DNA of 8,607 bases, taken from contig SXZN01000051.1 in NCBI GenBank assembly GCA_005787865.1, positions 1-8,607 of the forward strand, written 5' to 3'. Under the pieces are notes generated by a model. The model was not told where the DNA came from and made no database searches. It saw only the letters and a program-made list of their open reading frames with translations. Both the position numbers and the translations under genes were made by a program. Numbering within the stretch: the stretch's first letter is position 1; each line of letters begins with the position of its first letter. This document shows, in pieces, positions 6,954-8,607 of this stretch. The DNA is from Opitutaceae bacterium. Its GTDB lineage: Bacteria > Verrucomicrobiota > Verrucomicrobiia > Opitutales > Opitutaceae.

Positions 6954-6983
6954 AAGTTAACTGTTCTGGCAAAAAAAGCGCAA
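6954..6983 (-). promoter_or_regulatory. Possible promoter of the 2OG-Fe(II) oxygenase gene (leaderless geometry)
   Basis: On the minus strand TTGCGC (6983-6978) and TAACTT (6959-6954) are 18 bases apart, with a run of seven T at the start of the spacer. The ATG at 6948 follows after only 5 bases. The boxes are weak matches to sigma-70 consensus, but the geometry repeats that seen before dgkA and the SDR gene. Confidence 0.3.
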
Positions 6984-7128
6984 TGCGGAAGCCGCCGGCT
7001 CTGCTTTGGTGATTTTGTGGTGGCTCCTCAAGAGTACTGGCGGTGGGTGATGAAATTAGCTGAACGGTGAGCGGGGTCTGAGAGAAAAAGATGGAAGCAC
7101 TCAGGGGAAAGCGCCAAGCTGCGGAACT

Positions 7129-7653
7129 ATGAAACGACTCGCGCTGATCGGTCTTTTTCTGGGACTCGCTGGACTCGGCTGGGGGGCGGATAAATTTTGG
7201 CAGCAATTAACCACCGAAGAGCGCGCTGCCGCGGGTTTAGATCAGCTCAGCGCAGAGCAACAGACTCGGCTCGATCAGCTGGCCGAGCGCTATGTGAAGG
7301 CCGGCGCGCGCCAGGCGGTGGCGGTGGCTCAAGTTAAAGCCAAGGCCGAGGGCAAGGCGGAGGCCATCGCGGAAGTAAAGGAGCAGAAAAAAATCACGCT
7401 CGGTTTAGCGCCCCGCGAAGATGATGAGGCGGAGGTCGTGCGGACACGCATCCTCGGTGATTTTCGTGGCTGGACGGGGCGGACCACCTTCACGCTCGCG
7501 AATAACCAAGTCTGGCAGCAGGAGGGTGGGGATAATTGCTTCTTCCCTAAAATGGTGGATCCCGAAGTGGAAATTCGTCCAGCGCGCCTTGGCGGATGGA
7601 AGCTGACGCTGCTGAAGGAAGGCTTGTGGATTCGAGTGAAGCGCATTCGTTGA
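7129..7653 (+). CDS. Hypothetical secreted protein, 174 aa
   Basis: Unassigned exported protein. An N-terminal signal peptide is clear (MKRLALIGLFLGLAGLGWGA, cleavage probably after residue 20), so it should act in the periplasm or outside. Residues 24-90 form a charged, Ala/Glu/Lys/Gln-rich segment likely to be helical or coiled coil, beginning FWQQLTTEERAAAGLDQLS. After an acidic linker (96-104), residues 105-174 look like a small beta domain: TRILGDFRGWTGRTTFTLAN, then QVWQQ and a closing strand pair LTLLKEGLWIRVKRIR. This resembles a short C-terminal module I recall from other bacterial secreted proteins, with the pattern GxFxGWxGxTxFxLxNxQxWxQ. No catalytic motif is seen. The ATG has only a weak GGA nearby. 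The gene is divergent from the oxygenase and lies 80 bp before the DUF481-like gene on the same strand; joint expression is possible. Confidence 0.85.
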   Translation: MKRLALIGLFLGLAGLGWGADKFWQQLTTEERAAAGLDQLSAEQQTRLDQLAERYVKAGARQAVAVAQVKAKAEGKAEAIAEVKEQKKITLGLAPREDDEAEVVRTRILGDFRGWTGRTTFTLANNQVWQQEGGDNCFFPKMVDPEVEIRPARLGGWKLTLLKEGLWIRVKRIR

Positions 7654-7733
7654 GCGATCAGCCGTTAAATTTTTTTTTAAAAACGAAACACTGGCGTGAC
7701 GATTCGATCGAATTCAGAATGATGCCGATGGAG
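7654..7733 (+). other. Intergenic gap with a T9 tract
   Basis: This gap of 80 bp follows the secreted-protein gene. A run of nine T (7670-7678) flanked by AAA on each side forms an AT-rich block in GC-rich surroundings. No stable GC stem precedes it, so it is a poor intrinsic terminator; it could be an UP-like element for the next gene. No clear -35/-10 pair is visible. Confidence 0.3.
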
Positions 7734-8607
7734 ATGAATAAAATAGCCTATCAGTTACTGTGCTTGATTATGATCGGGGGTGCGCTGCGGGCGGCGCCCG
7801 CCGTGCCGGTGGCTCCGCCGGTGGCGGAGGCGCCCCTGCGCGATATATTAGTGTACGCGGATGGTGATCGGGTGCTGGGTCGCTTGGTGGAGCGGACGCA
7901 ATTCTTGATCGTGTTTCGGTCGGACCGCTTTGGTGAGATCCGCGTCCCCGCTGATCAAGTGGTGGTGTTGCAGCCTGATCGGTTAGCGGCCGTCGCGCCC
8001 GAGGTGAGGTTGACGAAACCTGAGGATGATCGTTTTTCACCGGTGCGTTTGACGGCGCAGCTGCGGTCATTTTTTGGGCCTTGGCATGGTAAGTTCGCCT
8101 TTTCGAGTGAGGTCGTCACGGACACGCAGCAGAGTAGTAATTTGGCGTCGGAAATTCAATTTAAGCGCGTTTGGAGAGTCGATGAGGTGCATTTTAAGGG
8201 GCGCTATGATTTCAATCAGGCCACGAACCTCACGACGACCGATATGCTGCGGCTCGAAGCGCTGTGGCGGCATGATTTCACTAAGGGTCGTTTCGCCCTC
8301 TACCGGCCATCGGCGGAGTGGAATCGCGCGAGCTTCAAGATGACCTTGCCCAACGATTATCTTTTGCTGCAGCAAGAAGTCGGCGTGGGGCTTAATTTAT
8401 TTACCACCGAGCGACGCAAGGTTCGTATCGGCGCATCGGAGAATTTATTTGATGTGTGGAATACCTCGGTGGCGAATACGCCGCACAGCTCGCGGACGCT
8501 GGAGTCAGCCTTTCTCGAGACGGAGTGGGGACTGCCTTGGCGCATGAGTTTTAATCAGCGCAGCGTTTATTATTATTCGTTGAGCTCAGCCACGGATGGT
8601 TGGGAAA
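7734..8607 (+). CDS. DUF481-like outer-membrane beta-barrel protein, C-terminus cut by window edge
   Basis: The frame is open from 7734 to the window edge (291 complete codons). A signal peptide occupies about residues 1-20 (MNKIAYQLLCLIMIGGALRA). A Pro/Ala/Val stretch (22-34) follows, encoded partly by the repeated 9-mer GCCGGTGGC at 7805-7813 and 7817-7825. Residues 37-80 (with YADGDRVLGRLVE, then FRSDRFGEIRVPADQVVVL) match the small N-terminal module common in DUF481/YdiY-type proteins, pattern GDRxxGxLxE...GEIxVPxxxV. From about residue 105 on, alternating polar and hydrophobic strands rich in Trp, Tyr and Phe suggest an outer-membrane beta-barrel. The function of this family is unknown; YdiY is called salt-induced. 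In-frame ATGs at 7719, 7722 and 7728 would add two to five residues and cannot be excluded; a GGAG abuts ATG 7734, too close to serve it well. Confidence 0.82.
   Translation, partial: MNKIAYQLLCLIMIGGALRAAPAVPVAPPVAEAPLRDILVYADGDRVLGRLVERTQFLIVFRSDRFGEIRVPADQVVVLQPDRLAAVAPEVRLTKPEDDRFSPVRLTAQLRSFFGPWHGKFAFSSEVVTDTQQSSNLASEIQFKRVWRVDEVHFKGRYDFNQATNLTTTDMLRLEALWRHDFTKGRFALYRPSAEWNRASFKMTLPNDYLLLQQEVGVGLNLFTTERRKVRIGASENLFDVWNTSVANTPHSSRTLESAFLETEWGLPWRMSFNQRSVYYYSLSSATDGWE

Noticed and set aside
6949..7206. N-terminal extension of the oxygenase gene up to 7206
   Set aside because: The extra 86 residues are Ser/Pro-rich without family similarity and overlap the divergent secreted-protein gene; the family N-terminus matches ATG 6948.
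7654..7680. T9 tract as an intrinsic terminator of the secreted-protein gene
   Set aside because: No stable GC-rich stem precedes the T run.
7650..7733. Upstream extension of the DUF481-like frame to a TTG overlapping the previous stop
   Set aside because: The frame is open, but it would bury the signal peptide about 28 residues inside the protein and read through the T9 tract.
8067..8375. Minus-strand 102-residue frame inside the DUF481-like gene
   Set aside because: It is a shadow of the open plus-strand frame, which has a signal peptide and family motif.

Overview
The window reads as ordinary, densely packed bacterial chromosome, moderately GC-rich, with no mobile element, CRISPR array, tRNA or rRNA that I can see. 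Gene content points to a Gram-negative with an outer membrane: an LptF/LptG-type LPS exporter permease, a DUF481-like outer-membrane protein and a DgkA-type diacylglycerol kinase. The style of the two secreted proteins and of the short single-helix protein beside a sodium symporter suggests a Verrucomicrobiota lineage, perhaps Opitutales. That assignment is from remembered family resemblance and is only moderately secure.

Layout. Positions 1-1787 (minus) hold htpG, the bacterial Hsp90, cut at its C-terminus by the window edge. Upstream of it on the same strand lies a two-gene unit: an SLC6/NSS sodium symporter (1998-3602) followed, with a 4-bp ATGA overlap, by a 37-residue single-helix protein (1888-2001) that looks like the MetS-type small subunit. 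A short divergent gap separates this from an LptF/LptG-family permease (3682-4818, plus), which meets dgkA (4821-5258, minus) tail to tail with 2 bases between them. Upstream of dgkA is an 85-residue orphan (5301-5558, minus). Divergent from that is a TIP30/HTATIP2-like atypical SDR (5642-6319, plus), which converges on a 2OG-Fe(II) oxygenase-like gene (6331-6948, minus). A 180-bp divergent gap leads to a secreted 174-residue protein (7129-7653, plus) and then a DUF481-like outer-membrane protein (7734 to the window end, plus).

How the genes fit together. Most are housekeeping or envelope functions that do not form a single pathway. The clearest functional pair is the symporter with its overlapping small subunit. 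The permease, kinase, secreted protein and DUF481-like protein all act at the envelope, but strand switches show they are not one operon. No new multi-gene system is evident. The most interesting signals are the short ORF after the symporter, the near absence of Shine-Dalgarno sequences, three starts that sit 5-7 bases after a weak -10-like box (possible leaderless transcripts), and two proteins I cannot assign to a function.
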